The notes beneath the pieces are model-generated. The model was not told where the DNA came from, made no database searches, and saw only the letters and a list, made by a program, of their open reading frames with translations. Of a DNA stretch of 64,000 nucleotides, positions 13,891 through 28,633 are shown one piece after another; the first letter of the stretch is position 1, and each line of letters begins with the position of its first letter. This DNA is from Tyto alba (Eukaryota > Chordata > Aves > Strigiformes > Tytonidae): assembly GCF_018691265.1 (NCBI RefSeq), contig NW_024881303.1, positions 8,425,777-8,489,776 of the forward strand. The letters are read 5' to 3'. The position numbers and the translations under genes are program-made.

Positions 13891-16800
13891 GAAGCAGTGA
13901 GGATCTGCTTCATCCCTCCCTCATCGGGCCAAATTCTGCAGGGCATTCAAAACTTTGACAAGTCCAACCTGGTAATAACCTGCAAATGATCCTCCCTGCA
14001 GGTTGTCACCCAGTCCTCCAGCCACTTCACACTGATTGCTGTGGAAGCATCCTGCACCCCACCTGCCAAATACAATTTGAATGTTACACCTGTATGTAGC
14101 TGAAGCAATTAAGAGTTCACTAGCAGGGCCATGACCTTTTTGAAATAGATTTGAACAAGGCACACATTTTAATAAACTTTAAGGAGCAGCTCAAAAATTG
14201 GTACAAGTCCTCTACCACTAAAGAGGTCAAACTCTTCTCCACCTCCTGGACAGGTGGTACAGAGACGTGTCTTTCCCATATCCCAGATTCCTGCAGGAAT
14301 GGAAAATGCCCTTACACAGAATTGACTCTTGTAGAACACCATTAGAGCAGTGTTGGATTTCAACCATAGCTAAACACTTGAGCCTATAAATTCCTACAAA
14401 TGTAAAGCCTTCTCACATTACTATCTGTTGCTATAAAAAAATATGATTTCATCTACATTACTGGTAGCGATTTTTGCTAGAAGGTGCTATCTTACACACA
14501 CATTTTCCTCGGGATCAAAAATTAAATCCTATGGACTCTTGGGATTGCTTGTCTGGAAGTCTGCCAGACAAGTGCTTTCCTACAATTACACACTGTTGTG
14601 TCAGTGCGTGGGCTTAGCCACTGCTTAAAAATTTACTAGATAAACCTCCATGATTCATACAAACAGCACTCAAGTGGCTAACTACCATACATTGGCAGGG
14701 AACTGACTAATGTTACTTGAACAATGAAAGAACCCACTTGAATAATGCATTAGGTTTTGGCAGATCAATGGAGAGATGACTGACAGCCTGCGGCAGTCCA
14801 TGTCACAACTCCAAAACAAGAGCTGAGGAACAGCAAGGGAGAGTGTCACAAGCAAGCAGCAGCTTTTCAGCATTGTTCGCCCATTGCTCAATACGGGAGG
14901 TTTTAGAACCAGAGGAGGTTCTGATGAGAGCATTTCACCCAACCTCAATAGGAAAGAGCATGTCCTATTCTCTCTGTTTAGTAAAATTAAAAGCAGAGCA
15001 GGGTATCAAGAGAACCCACCAATGCTCTCCTTCATCAGCTCTCCCCTGAACAATAACAATTTGGGGTCAAAGTGTCATCAATCACATCTGTTTTCTTCTC
15101 CAACCTGCAAATTATCATCCTGGGTATTTCTAAGACAAAAACAAGAAGTCAGAATTTCAAGTAATGAAATCAGAAACTGAGTTTTGGAAAGAGCTCTCTA
15201 GAAATTCCTCCGGTAGCTAGCAGAAATGACCAATTTTCCAGAGAAAGTATCCTGTACAATCACCACAACAGATTCTTCTGTTCATACATAAAACCAGTTC
15301 GAATTAACAAGACTGTCTTCACCATAATTTAAAACCATCCATTGAAAAATATCTCCCCCACAACCACCTCCCCATAAATCTGGAAGTTAATAGAAGCCAA
15401 AGCAAGCTATGCATATGAGATAGAAGTATTTCTCTAAAGCAAGAACAACGAAGAACCCTCTCTCAGCTCTTCTGGGGACTGATGGATGGCTAAAAGATTC
15501 CTCTGGGATTTTCACATCCTGAGAAACAGTGAAGTATTCAATGTTCATTGACATTCCTGCCTTCGATATCTTGTTCTGATCTTCCTGTGTAGCAAGGATC
15601 ACTGGAGCATTTCAGTGGCCAGTGGAATGCACTGGATTTCTGTTACTGCTTAGAAGTGGTATGCACTGGGTTGGGCCCACTCAGTGGGACAAAAAAACTC
15701 ATCTAAATGCCGTATTTGCAGGGCTAGACTGACTCTGCAGCCTGCTCTATGTCATTCAGAGCAATCTCATTGTTCCACATGGACAAGGGCAAACAGATTG
15801 CTCCAGGTTGCACAAGAAGCATGCAGAAGTTTATCAGAGACCTTTTGAGCTGCACGCTGGGAAGCTGGCCACTTTTCTGCCAGTGGAAGCACAGGAGGGA
15901 AGAAGGCGTATGGCAGTACACAAAGTCTTGTCGTTTAAACATTCACACTTATTTCTTCAGAAAACCCCATCTCTCCTGAGTTCTGCAAGCTGTTTCACCC
16001 TGCCATATTGCGAGCTTCCCCAAAATGCCTTTTCCCTTTTACAGACTTTCTGCTCACTGAAGTCCTGATTGTGCAGAGTTGCAAGTAATGGTGTACAAAC
16101 CAAAAGTATCTTTCTGGCTTCTTACTTAATACATTTCTTTTTGTAAAAGGCACAAACACAGTTAGTTTTACATCTACATCTATGGCTGTGCTGCAGAAGC
16201 CTAAAACCTGCATGTGGACTGAGTTAGAGCAACATGTAGCAGGCAGAGACTGAGTTTCTTCCTAGAGGCTGTGAGCTGACAGAAGATAATGGGAAGTTTA
16301 CAAGAAAGGTCCTTCCTGAATGATAAACAATTCCTGGTCCATTCAAACTATCTGCCAGATCTACCTATTTGTTCTGTTCTGAGCAGAGAGGAGTTGAAAT
16401 GACCTATATCAACACAAAAGGAGGTACAAAAATCGGATTTTCAATGCATATTCAGCAACTCCAGACAGCAAATGCAGAATAGGCATTTAAACAATAACCC
16501 TTGTAAAAACCTTGCTCCCTTGTCATAGGATGTTTTATGTTTGCTATTTTTAGCTTTTCAAGTGTCAAGAAGCAACAGAAAAAAATATTGCTGAGCAGCA
16601 CTGGACACCAAGAAAAAGCAAGTGAGGCAAAAAGAAATCAGAAGTAAGCTCCACAAGATGAGTTTAAGTTATTCAAATCTCCTTTTCCTGCAAGACAGGT
16701 GATGTGTTTCAGTCTAAATACCCGACCTGATCTGTCCTCAGTGACCAAGTGACAAACCACCAATCAAACTGAAAAGCATCCCCATTCATCCGGGTTTCCC

Positions 16801-17357
16801 CGGCCACTGCCCCGCACTGAGCAATGCTTTATCAGCAGCTACAGAATCTTGGCTATTTTTAACAAGTACGACATTTTGCAGTCCTGCCCACTAGAAGGAT
16901 TTGCAAATCTCTCCAAGTATTCCTCCCAGGTCCTGATAACTTTGCCCGAGTGAATAGGAAACTTTGGGCTTGCAGAACAAGCCCTGCTAGCTGACAGCGC
17001 AGTGAAGATTTTCTTTCATATCTGCAGTTTGCATGAGTAGGCAGCTGGGACTGTGATGAATTACTATCTCCGATTCCAGTGCTAAATTTAAGACATTTAT
17101 TTGGCACAGTCTGTCAGGAAAGACGCTGCCAATACCAACTATTGGTATTAGCAAACTTCTTCAGGAAAACTACCAAAGGTATTTCACAGTCTCTCTCTGC
17201 TTATAACAGGAGTTAGTCGAAGGACCAGAGGTTTTATTGATTGAATTGTAATTGAATTTTGCTGAATGGTTATCTCAAAACATGTTTTCAAAATAAAAAA
17301 TGAAACAACTTGTTTTGAAAACAACTCAAAAAATTTTCAGTTCTTAGTTACACCTTT

Positions 17358-17369
17358 GGGGGGGGGGGG
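17358..17369 (+). repeat. G12 homopolymer
   Basis: Twelve consecutive G after CACCTTT. Such tracts are error-prone in sequencing, so the length is uncertain. Confidence 0.9.
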
Positions 17370-19656
17370 CGCAAATTCTTCTCCCAAGCTCACTGGCCAC
17401 TTTGACTGCCTGAGTAATTTCACTCTCCGTTGCCTATTTGTTGTGCCTTCCTGTTCCATTTTGTTGTTCATACTGCCACGTTTTCAACAGCTGGCAATGC
17501 ATGCATGTTTACACAATCCTGCAGGTCTAATCTCTGCAGAAATATTGCAAGCATAAAGCCCATAACCAGTATCTATTTGGAAGTTGGGATATTTTCTAAC
17601 CAGTACTCAACTAACCAAGCAACTCTTTCAGATTTCAGGAGCAGTCATCATACCAATGTGCATTAATTGAAAATCTTTAAATCTTCACTGATGTTTGCAA
17701 AAGATTAAATCCTTTGATCATCACTGAGCATTTTTACACTTGCAAATAATCTAAAAAGAAGGCTTCTTCTATCTGTAGCCTTCCTGCATGCCACAATGCT
17801 CTTCACACCACTCACGAGAGAAGCCACATTTATTTTGACAGCATTATTTTTATGCAATATGCAACTTAACTGTCCTTTTGCCATGCTGCTTGAATTTTAG
17901 TTTCTACTTCTGACTTTGCCCAAAAGTCTATAAAGCTACTCGTGGTTTCCCAACTACTAAGCTTACAGGTACTACTTACAAATTTGACATGTATATTTAA
18001 TAATTTTGTAGGTAAAACTTATGAAAACTATTAAAATCAGCCAGTGCCACATACACAGATTGTTGTAAATGTCAGCTTTGATACTGCTGTGTGTACTCCC
18101 CATCTTTAACATCTGTTTCAGAGATGAAAAAGCAAGAGTACAATCCACCTAGAACAAATACAAAGTAGATTACAAGTTCCATTTCCTTCTCACTTACAGA
18201 GGCCATGTATCTATTTTTAAAAAATTAATATCAACATCATTATCATTATTCATTATGTTTTTATGGCTCTTACCCCACTCTAAACTATGGCTGTTTAGTT
18301 CTTTCTGTGGTACCCTTTTCTGCAGGGCAACGGAATTCCCCACAAAAGACAAGGGAGTAAATATTACAATATTTAAAATGTTCTATATCCACTTTATTCT
18401 CCAATTCCCCAGCCTTCTGTAAATAACACAAAGCAGTTTCAACAAATGGCTAATCAGCACCTATAGGTTTTCTACACGTAGCTGCAATAGCTCATTAATG
18501 CTCTAGCTTGGGGATTTGCTTTTTATGGACTTCGAAATGTTTTGAAACACATCAACCCATCATGTAAAGATGCTGTTCAGCAGAAATTTCACTGCATCAC
18601 GCTGCAAGAAAAGTCCTAAAACTGCAACATCTCTTTTTAAAAAGCATTAAAAAATCTCCAAACAAATGGTTTTAATCTTCTAAAGACCTAGAAAGACTGT
18701 AGCAAGAAAACTTCCTTTTTATAGTTCACTATTTCTCTGAGATGATCTTAAAGTGTTAGCTGAGATAATTATCAGAGAGCTTATGCAGATCTTATTTTCA
18801 AAAGGTTTTGTTTGCTCTCTTGTTGCATAATTGCTTAGTGTTTGCACGGAGCTCAGAAAATAGAAAGCATCAGAGAAATACCAGGAATTATTTATTTAAC
18901 AGAAAAATAATTCTCCCAAATGATATTAACATTTTCAGCAGTCTTCACTATATTTTGAAGATTTCTGTTAATCTGGAGAGCTGCTCACTGATCTAACTTT
19001 ATCAGTACATGAAATGAGAAATGTGCCTTACCACTATTGTTTTTAGACTATTTCAGCAGAGCTGTAAAACAGCAGGAAGCAGAGAAAAGGTACAATATAG
19101 TGCCTTATGATTTCCTTCACTTCTAGCTTTGCTGGTGGCGAAGGTCACCACATTCAGGAGATAAAATCAAGATTTGTTGTAAGTCAAATCAGTGCCATAA
19201 AAGTACACAATCATGTTATGGAATCACTAAATGTTTTGAGAATTGTCTAAAAACCACTTCAGACATTTCCAAGCCTATGCAAGCTTATAAGCAAAACTCA
19301 GACAGATGACCTGAATTTGAAAATACATTGTAACTTTTAAGCAAATTCCAGCCAAGACCTTTCAAAAACTATCAAAGCCATCTTTCCAGTGTAATGAAGA
19401 GGCCCTGAACTCAATATAAAATTGTCGTCAGGCACACTTATGTACATACTACACTTAATCTCACAAACAATTTAAAAGCTACAGCAACTACACAATTTCA
19501 ATTCCTGTTTCCAATAATTCCAAGTTCATTTCATAATTATTTACGGGTACTTCAGATTGTTTAGGATGTCAAGAAAGCTTACAGCAAGTGTGCTATGCAA
19601 CCATCATACTAGCTATACAACTACCTTCTCCTTAAACAAAGTAAAATCAAATTCTA

Positions 19657-20091
<435 letters not shown>

Positions 20092-22639
20092 CTAGAAAAG
20101 AATAAAAATCATTACTTCACCTGAAATATCCTGCTGGTTAACACAGAAGGCTATGCAGTGATTCCTGCATTTGCTTTAAATCTTTCTATACAATTTTTCA
20201 TGCCCCAGATGACAGAATAAAAGATCAAACTCTCCTCCCTCTCCAGTACTTTTGTCCTCATCAGGGTAAATCAAGTTTGGCACTCATTAGGTAGATAAAT
20301 TACTTCATTCAAGCTCAGTCTTCCCAAGTAACAGAAGAGTTCTGTGGGATCCAAGATGAGAAATGGTATGTTTATTACAAAAAGGAGTGATCCAGTACTT
20401 TGCCAGTGTGAGGTAAACAGGAGATTCTGCTTTGACCTCAAGGACATCAAACGTGGAGGGAGTGCAGTCACAGATGGAACCATACCATCCAAGTGGAGTC
20501 TTCTCAAAGCCTCTCCGAGAACAATATTCTACTAAAACCAACCAGAGGATTGCTATTCTGGCCAAAAGTGTGGTCCATCTACTTCAACAACCCACTGCAT
20601 TAACAGATGCTCAAGAGAAACATCAGAAAATAATTGTAATGGGTAACTACAGAGAAATCTGCCTATTGTTCCTCTCATCCACCAGAGAGTAGCTGGGTAA
20701 CTTCCTCTAGTCCAACAGTCTCCACCTCATATTATCCTTCACTGCAGCTAATATAACTATGGATGTTTTGGTATATATAAGAAGTCTCACTGACTGAACA
20801 CGGAACAACTGTGGGCACATCATCTTTCTGAGCGAGGTTAATACAGATGACATGGCACTGACAATAAAACCACATGCCTTTGCATATAGGGTTAATTTTC
20901 TTTCCAATCTACAAACATTGCAGATATCTTCCTAAAGCAAGTATTTGTACGGTGTTTTTTTTCATGCAAGATAAACAAAGTAGGGGCAAATGGCAGTAAA
21001 AATATTTAGGGAATAGAAGCACAGGAACCATCAAAAAGTTAATAGAAATATCTAAGAGGGAGAAAGAAATATGTATGTCCTCCCCAATGCACAAATGGTT
21101 TGCAATGTATTTTAATAGAGTTTATAGATGCAGAAAGAGAAGAAAAATATGGTCCTGATCTATTGCAATCCCATGATATACCTAACCTGCATTAAATTAA
21201 TTAGTGGCTCAAAATAGAAGGTTTGTAAAAGAAGGTTTCTAATATAAAACATTCAGAAGCTGAAGACATTTAATTTAAAGTAGAAATTAAGACATAGAAA
21301 GCAATGAGGCAAACATTCCTAGTTACTGTGCCAAGATTAAATTGCCCTTTTCTATGCATCATTATCAAATCAGTCTAGTCAAAACACTGGCTAATTATAT
21401 TATCAAACAGTAAAAGACTGGAGTTTCTGGAGTTTTCCATACCAGAAAAACATTAATCTCTTTTGCACCTCTGTTTCTTTTCACAACTAACATTTGAAGG
21501 GTAACATACATCTGATATTTCTAGATGTAATCTGATTAACAAAGTTCTTGTATGCTTTTCAAATCCTGTTGGAATTTGTTTCAGATCCCCAAATCTTCAA
21601 TAAATTGAAGTTCTATATTTGCATTCAAGCTCTCATGATGACTAATACCATTGAGGGAAGTGGAATTTTCCCATTTTGATTTCTCTATTTTGCATTTACA
21701 CAAGACACAGGTCTAGTTTATAATTCTTATTTCCATCTATTTGCCTTGGGACATATGTCTGTGAAACACTCTGAACTGCCAGCTTGTCCAATAAACTGGG
21801 AAGTCCCTTATAATGTTCATTACACAATGGACTGGGGTGAATGGACTACTGAATGAGGGTCACACCCCACAGAAACAACATTTATATTAGAAAACTACAG
21901 AGTAGTTTAATGATGTATTTCATGAAATCAATCTGCAGTGTGTTTCAGTGAATTAACCCTGATTCTGAAAGCTTTCAATTTGCTGTGAAATCAGAGGGAG
22001 AAAACAGCAGGGTGGTTTTTTTGTAGGATCAGGTCCTAATTCATTGGTCAAGGAGATTCACATTATTTCCATTTTACTTGAAGAGTCACTGTTCATTAAC
22101 AAGATTAAGGCTAGGGAAGGAGTTAGAGACCTGGAATCTAAACTTAGGAGTTCCCTTTTTGCACCCAGTAGTTTAAGTTCATCCCAGTGGCAAGGTTTAC
22201 ACTGCACTTTCTACTCCATAAACCCAAACCACAAACCAAATCAACCCTTGATCAGGAGTTTACAGTCTGATGCTCCATCCTCCATCCATATTACATCTTC
22301 TCTCTCTAAGTACATGGACAGTTCAGCAGTTGTACATCTAATATAAAACTACAGCATTTATTTCAAAGTCTAGGAGAAAGTTTGTGCTGTGATTATTTTT
22401 TTTTCCTAAGCACAGATAACAATCACATCTCTTATGTATAAAAGAGAAAAATTTCATTTTAGCTGACACTGAAATGTATTCTTTTCAAAGAGTAATTAAT
22501 TTAAATAAGTTTCACTGTAAGTCTTAAAGCCAGTTCTGTCTAACCCAATACTTTAACGCAGAAAAAATCAGAGATATATTTGAGCATTTGCATTTCACGT
22601 CTAATCTTGCAAAATATGAAGACAATATTGGAAGCTTTA

Positions 22640-22745
22640 AAAGCCTGTTCCGTAAAGCACTACCTTGAAAAAAGCAATTAAGCACATACTAAATGAAAAT
22701 GTGATGCATTGCACTGTTTAAGTACTGGATTGGGTCAAGCTGCTA
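22640..22745. repeat. Possible ancient amniote interspersed repeat
   Basis: The pieces CGTAAAGCACTACC, AAGCAATTAAGCACATAC and GTTTAAGTACTGGATTGGGT resemble an old interspersed repeat of amniotes that has near-palindromic GCTTAAGCACATG-type blocks. A similar string of pieces occurs at about 7356-7460 (AGTGGGACTA, TGTGTTTAAGGTCCCAGATC). I cannot name the family, and both copies could be coincidental. Confidence 0.3.
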
Positions 22746-24459
22746 CCTTTATACTTAAAACAACACCTGACAATAAATGCACAATCATTAATATGTGCAA
22801 AGTTCTGACTAAGATTCAGCAACAATCTCTTGGGTGGAAATTATGTGAAAGACTAACTGCCTTGAATTAAGTTTAAGCTATTAAGAAAGTCTGTGTTCTA
22901 AACTCAACTGATTGCTGGCTGCCTTTACTTTCATTTTTCTTTTAACTGTATTTATGCTCCATAATGAATATTTTGGAAACCCTTCTACTAAAGGATGAGT
23001 TTCTGCTCTAACTGAAGTCACCTCAGCACTCAAGGAACAGAGAGGCGATTAGAAACCTTGAATGGAGCATGTAATCCCATTTGGCGCTAGCATTATGTAA
23101 ATAACACATTTTCTATACTGCAGATCCAAGCTTCTGGGAGAAGCATGTGTTACTCTATCACCATATTTAGTCAATTGGGCCCACTGTCTGTAATATCTGC
23201 TGGTCTGTATTCTCTGACTGAGAATATCTCATTATGTTATGAACCAGTCAATCCTGCCCCTTAAGGTTTTGTCTAAACATATTTGATCACGTCTTAACCA
23301 GATGAGGACATTCAGCTTGCTCATCTTCAACCACCTCTGCTGTAGAAATCTTTTAACTGAAAAACCACCTACTCCAGAATTGTGTCAAGTTTGGAAACAA
23401 ATTCCAATCTGCTACACATCATCAACTTAACTGTTAAAAGTGTGAGTCACGGGAGACTTTCCTAGTGACTTCTAAGGCCACTGGATCAGGAGAGGGCACG
23501 AACAGTATCTCTGAACCAGTCCTTTTTGTACCATCATTTCTACTTAGCAGACAGCTGAAGATACCACAATGTGAACTTTATCCAGAAAGAAATTTTTGAG
23601 GAATTGATGTTCAACTTTGGAATTAAACTAGCCATCCATGATTAAACAAAGCCCAAGTTTATTGACATAGGCACCTTGTAAAGTCTGTATGCTCAAGTTC
23701 CCTTGATATACTAAGAAAGGAAATTCAGTTTGATAGTGGAGGCACAAGTGATGACAGCACTCAGTCTGAAATGCAGAGGGACCACTTCTTCCTATTAAAA
23801 TTACCTGAATCTTGCCATTTCAGATCCTAGATGCTACCACATTGTCAAACTTCAGTCTTCCTGGATGAAAGAAGTGTCTAAATTGCGTGTCTGTTATCTC
23901 ACTAAAATTCTCTGAACACAAGGCTGAGAAAGATGTTTCCTGCAATTGCCATACACGCCGTGGGAACGGACCTTTGCACCTCAAGTAAGAACAAGGAGCT
24001 AAGTCCTCTTGCACTTAATGAGTCCCTGATGTGCCATGCAATAGGACGGATGAAGCTGTCAAAGTCATGTTATACAGGGGTTGAGAGTCAAACATGCAAG
24101 AGGATAAAGGGAACATTGTCACCAAAGGAAAATTAAGTTAGCAAGTGCAGAAAATCATTCAAGTTAGTATGAGTGCCAGAGATGTCCTCCTAAACCAGGA
24201 AAGAGAGAGTGGAGTCTGTTCTACAGTAAAGGAGCAACAGAATAGCAGAGCTGCATCGGTGTAAAAAACATAAAAGATTTAATCAGCTGGTTACTTGATA
24301 ATCAGATAAGTCTTTTATTCAGTAGGAAATTGTTGCATAAATGTTTAAAAAGGTAAAATAAAAACAAAACCAGCCATTAGTTTCTACCATCTAAATATAC
24401 TAAAATCTGCTTAAACCTCAAAATTAAATTCCAGTATGCTGAAATGGTAAATTTGTGCA

Positions 24460-24477
24460 TTTTTTTTTTTTTTTTTT
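24460..24477 (+). repeat. T18 tract
   Basis: Eighteen consecutive T within AT-rich intron. On the sense strand it is poly(A). Confidence 0.9.
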
Positions 24478-25859
24478 CTGTTAAGGAACAATGTGTTTTT
24501 AACTGTAGGCACTTTTTCGATTAGATTTCACTCCATGATTTCTTATTTATTTGTTGTTAGCTGTGGGCACATATGCAACAGCAACAAAAAAATGCATTTT
24601 AAATGTGTTCTAAAACTCAAATCCTCCCGGCTCTGAAAATGGAGATCGGTACTGCATCATTTAACAGAAAACACTGTCTCAGAAAAGGTCAGAGGAAAAA
24701 ATAGAAGAGCTTTTCACTATGTTTTGATGTTCAGCACATTGTAGTTTTGAAGAATTTATGGAGTGGATAAGAACCAGAGCTGGGAACCTTTCTATGAAAT
24801 GCTGTAGGGCATGTTGCTACTGCAGTCAAAGGTGTGACTGCAGTATATACAGACCTTCTTAAGATAAATTTAAGCTAATATGCTTAGAGCTGCTAGATGC
24901 AAGGCAATTACGGCAACCTGCATTCAGCAAAACTAGCCATTAAAGTGATCAAATCCTCTGAGGAGTTTGCAGCTCGGGCTGAGCTTTCTATCTCTGTGCA
25001 AGAGCAAAATGGTTTCATGTAAGTTTAGCTTGAGCACACATGCACAAGCCGCAGCCACACCATGACTGAGCTCCAACCACCCTCTTGGGGTGGGATTCCT
25101 CTCACATAATGCTGCAACCTTAAGGCCAACCATCCAGTCTGTGTGAATTGTCCAGCTTTCCTCCCTGGTGAGTGAAGAGAAAGGCATGTCAGAAGAGTGA
25201 TTCACCCAATCCATCTCAGACAGCCTCCCACTGAATATAAAGAAGCTGAAGCCTATCGCTTACACAGCTTACAGGAGGAGAAATTAAACCCATCCTTAGA
25301 AATCTGGATAGCCCGGATCTGGGCAGCATCCAAACCCGTATTATGTTATTACAGAGATAGATATTACAGAGAACTGCTTCACAATATAAGACTTATCTTC
25401 CTCAATATGAGCTTGGAGAATAAATGCTATTAATAACTGTAGGCTGAGATTTTCTGTAGATGTAATAGCATGCTTATTTCTTCATTGAATAGCCAATTAC
25501 TCCACAGAAAGTGATGCTACACTACATTTGGTTCTGATAGGATTTTGCAGAAGTCCCCATTGGCTTCAAGAAGGAATTGAATCAGTTCATGAAAAAATGA
25601 ACAATCACAAAGTAAACTGGAGTGGGGTTCTTGATCTCAAAAGGGCAAGAGCTGGTAAATTATAAATGATAGTATACTGAACTACAGACAATAACAGGTG
25701 GAGACAACTGGACTGTGAGAGATAGGAGAGTGAGACACCTGGCAGCAGAGGACACCTTGAATGATATCTGTATTATATCAAAGATGGGGGATGGTTCATG
25801 ATGTTTGATAGTGTGGTACCTGGGCGTGATGTAAATGGTATGGAATAAGGGGTGGAAAA

Positions 25860-26434
25860 TGTGCTGCATTTGGCTGGGATAGAATTAATTTTCTTCACAG
25901 TAGCTGGTACAGGGCTATGTTTTGGATTTGTGCTGGGAACAGTGTTGATAACACAGGGATGTTTTCGTTATTGCTGAGCAGCACTTACACAGAGCCAAGG
26001 TCTTTTCTGCTTCTCACCCCACCCCTCCAGTGAGTGGGCTGGGGGTGCACGTGAAGTTGGGAGGGGACATGGCCTGGACAGCTGACCCCAACTGACCACA
26101 GGGATATTCCATACCATATGGCACCGTGCTCAGCATATACAGCTGGGGGAAGAAGGAGGAAGGGAGGACATTTGGAGAAATGGCGTCAACATGTGATAGA
26201 GCCCAACTGTCCTGGAGATGGCTGAGCACCTGCCTGCCCATGGGAAGGAGTGAACAAATTCCTTGTTTTGACTCACTTGCATGCATGGATCTTGCTTTAC
26301 TTATTAATCTGTCTTTATCTCAACCCACAAGTTTTCTCACTTTTACTCTTCCGATTCTCTCCCCCATCCCACCAGGGGGGAGAGAGCGAGCGGCTGCATG
26401 AAGCTGAGTTACCAGCTGGGGTTAAACCATGATA
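25860..26434 (+). mobile_element. Older ERVL-type LTR, decayed ends
   Basis: The block beginning G-C-T-G-G-G-A-T-A-G-A near 25873 and ending G-G-G-G-T-T-A-A-A-C-C-A-T-G-A-T-A at 26434 has the layout of common avian ERVL LTRs as I remember them: the CAGTAGCTGGTAC motif near 25901, a TATA-like CATATAC near 26133, and a CAGCTGGGGTTAAACCA end. The final base pair reads TA rather than CA, and no target duplication is visible, so the left edge is approximate. The length is about 575 bp. It differs in sequence from the two larger solo LTRs. Confidence 0.7.
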
Positions 26435-27559
26435 CCTTGTAAAGGACATTAAAACTAATACCAAAGATTCTTCACATTCATAAATGAAAAAAGAACAACA
26501 AAAGTGATCAAGCTGCAATGAAGTAAAAATTATCCAGGCTTGGGCTAAAATTTAAATTAATTCTTAGATTTAGTTTTCAAAGACAATGTTGATGTTTTCC
26601 AGAAAACTTAATGCATCAAGAAGGAAATAAATAGATACATTACCTGAACAAATGTTAAGGGAAAGAGTAATTAGAAACATTGACATAAATCAAAATGCAA
26701 TCAGTGCAGCAATAGGTTTTCTAAGCTTAGGTTAGCTGGGATCTAGCCAAGTTTTCCTGATAGCTTTCTCTAATAACATATCCTGTTTTCTAAATAAAGG
26801 AAATGCAGCATTTCAGTAACACAAGGGGTGAATCTAGTAGGAAACACAGAGAAAACAGGGACCACAACTGGGTTGTAAGATGACTGAGAAACTTGTGAAA
26901 AGTATGGCAAAACGGAAACCATTAAAGGGAAGTCTAGCAAGGGTTACAAGTGGTGACTCTCAGTGGTTTCATTGGTTTCTTAGTGAAGTAAGCAGAAATA
27001 TTATATGGTCACAAAATCTGCTGATGGTAGACCTTTGGAACACACTGTCAGTGTAAAGAATAAGTGGCGGGAATCAAGAAAAATGTGATAAAGCTTAACA
27101 ATACAGAGCCTCAAGGCATCCATTACAGGGCAAATTGATAAACATTTCTACAACTACAAAACTACAAACATTTCTAAAACTCAGCTATTACTGATAAAAA
27201 GAAATATTTGGGTATATTTAATCCCGCAGTGACTCAGAGCAATCAGTGGGTTGCACTCACAGAACAGGTTAATCCAGTTGTGGGAGTTTTTCCACCTTCA
27301 AGAGGAAAAGCCAAACCCCAATTACAAAGAAAAGATTAATTCTCTGCCTGGAGTAATACATACAGCTCTGCCCTGAAGAGATTTATTCCAACTTAACTCC
27401 ATGCAGAGAGAGACAGCAGGAATAGCCAAGAAAATTTTCATAAAATTTCACAAATGAGGTTTCTAGACAAGATCAGTCTGTTTACACTAAGGAAAGGAAA
27501 ATAGGTGTGTTTATGCAGGGGGAGGGGAGATGACTGTTCTTCCCAAACACATTGAAGAG

Positions 27560-28633
27560 TGTCCTGGTTTGAGCCTGGTCAGCAGCCAGTCACCACGCAG
27601 CCACTCTCTCTCCCTTCCCCTCCAGCAATGAGAAGGGACAGAGAGCCAGGCTTGGGGTTCGAGATAGGACTGGGATGGGGAAAAATTCCCCTTTATGATC
27701 ACGAGCAAAAGGCAGACTCATTAGGGGAAGGAAAAAAAGAACATACATTTATTACAGACACTAACAACACATAACAGAGTAGGACAGTGAGAAGCACTGC
27801 CACATCTTGAGAACACCTTCCCCCCACCCCTCCCTTCTTCCCGGGCTCAGTTCTGCTCCCGATATCTCTACCTCCTTCCCCCAGCAGCACAGGGGCAGGG
27901 AATGGGGGGTGCAGTCAGTGCTACTGCTTCTTCCCTCGTTGGTGAGGGGAGCTTCTGGAACTTTTCCCCTCTGCTCCATTGTGGTCCCCCTCTCACAGGA
28001 GACGGCCCTCCACAAACTTTCTCTGACGGAGTCCCTCCCATGGGCCGCAGCGTTCCCCACACTGCTCCATTGTAGGTCACCAACCTTCTCCAACTGGATT
28101 CCCCCCCACGGCTGCAGCCCTTCCCGAGCTGCTCCAGCGTGGGACACCCCCACATGCTGCAATCCTCCCAGCGCTGAATTACAGCAGTGGGGCTATCTTT
28201 TCCCACAAGACCCCGGCCTTCTTCGGGCACAGCACCTTCATCAGCCAGGCAAAAAAAAACACAGGCCATAAATCAGTGTCTGCTCCACCATAGATCTCCA
28301 TGGGTGGCAGGGGGGGGCCGCCCTGCCATCTCCCCACAGGATACAGGGGGGTCTCTGCTCCGGCACACCTCCCCCCTCCTTTCTTCCTCCGTTCCTCCAC
28401 TGACCTTGGTGTTCATGCAGCTGCCACAGCTCCTCCTCACAAGTCCCACTGCCCGTCACCACGTCCCTTCTTAAATACGTTATCGCAGAGGCGCAGCTGA
28501 TTGGCTCAATTTCCAAGCAGAGGTGGAGCTGACGTGGAGCTGGGGGAGCTTCGAGAAGCTTCTCACAGGGGGCCGCCCCTATAGCCCCCTCCCCTGCTAC
28601 CAAAAAACCCCACCACTCACTCAACCCAGGACA
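27560..28633 (-). mobile_element. Solo LTR of an avian endogenous retrovirus (ERVL-like), full length
   Basis: The 1074-bp element has perfect terminal inverted octamers (TGTCCTGG ... CCAGGACA), flanked on both sides by the direct repeat AAGAG (27555-27559 and 28634-28638), a 5-bp target-site duplication. Read on the minus strand it has LTR order: a CCAAT box (ATTGG on the plus strand at 28500-28504), then a TATTTAA box (plus-strand 28471-28477), then AATAAA (plus-strand TTTATT at 27748-27753). It is clearly homologous to the copy at 57492-58544. A 5-bp duplication is usual for ERVL-type elements; assignment to that class is inference. There is no internal viral region, so it is a solo LTR left by LTR-LTR recombination. 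Open frames in it on both strands are non-coding by-products of GC-rich sequence. It lies in the same orientation as KCNH5. Confidence 0.9.
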
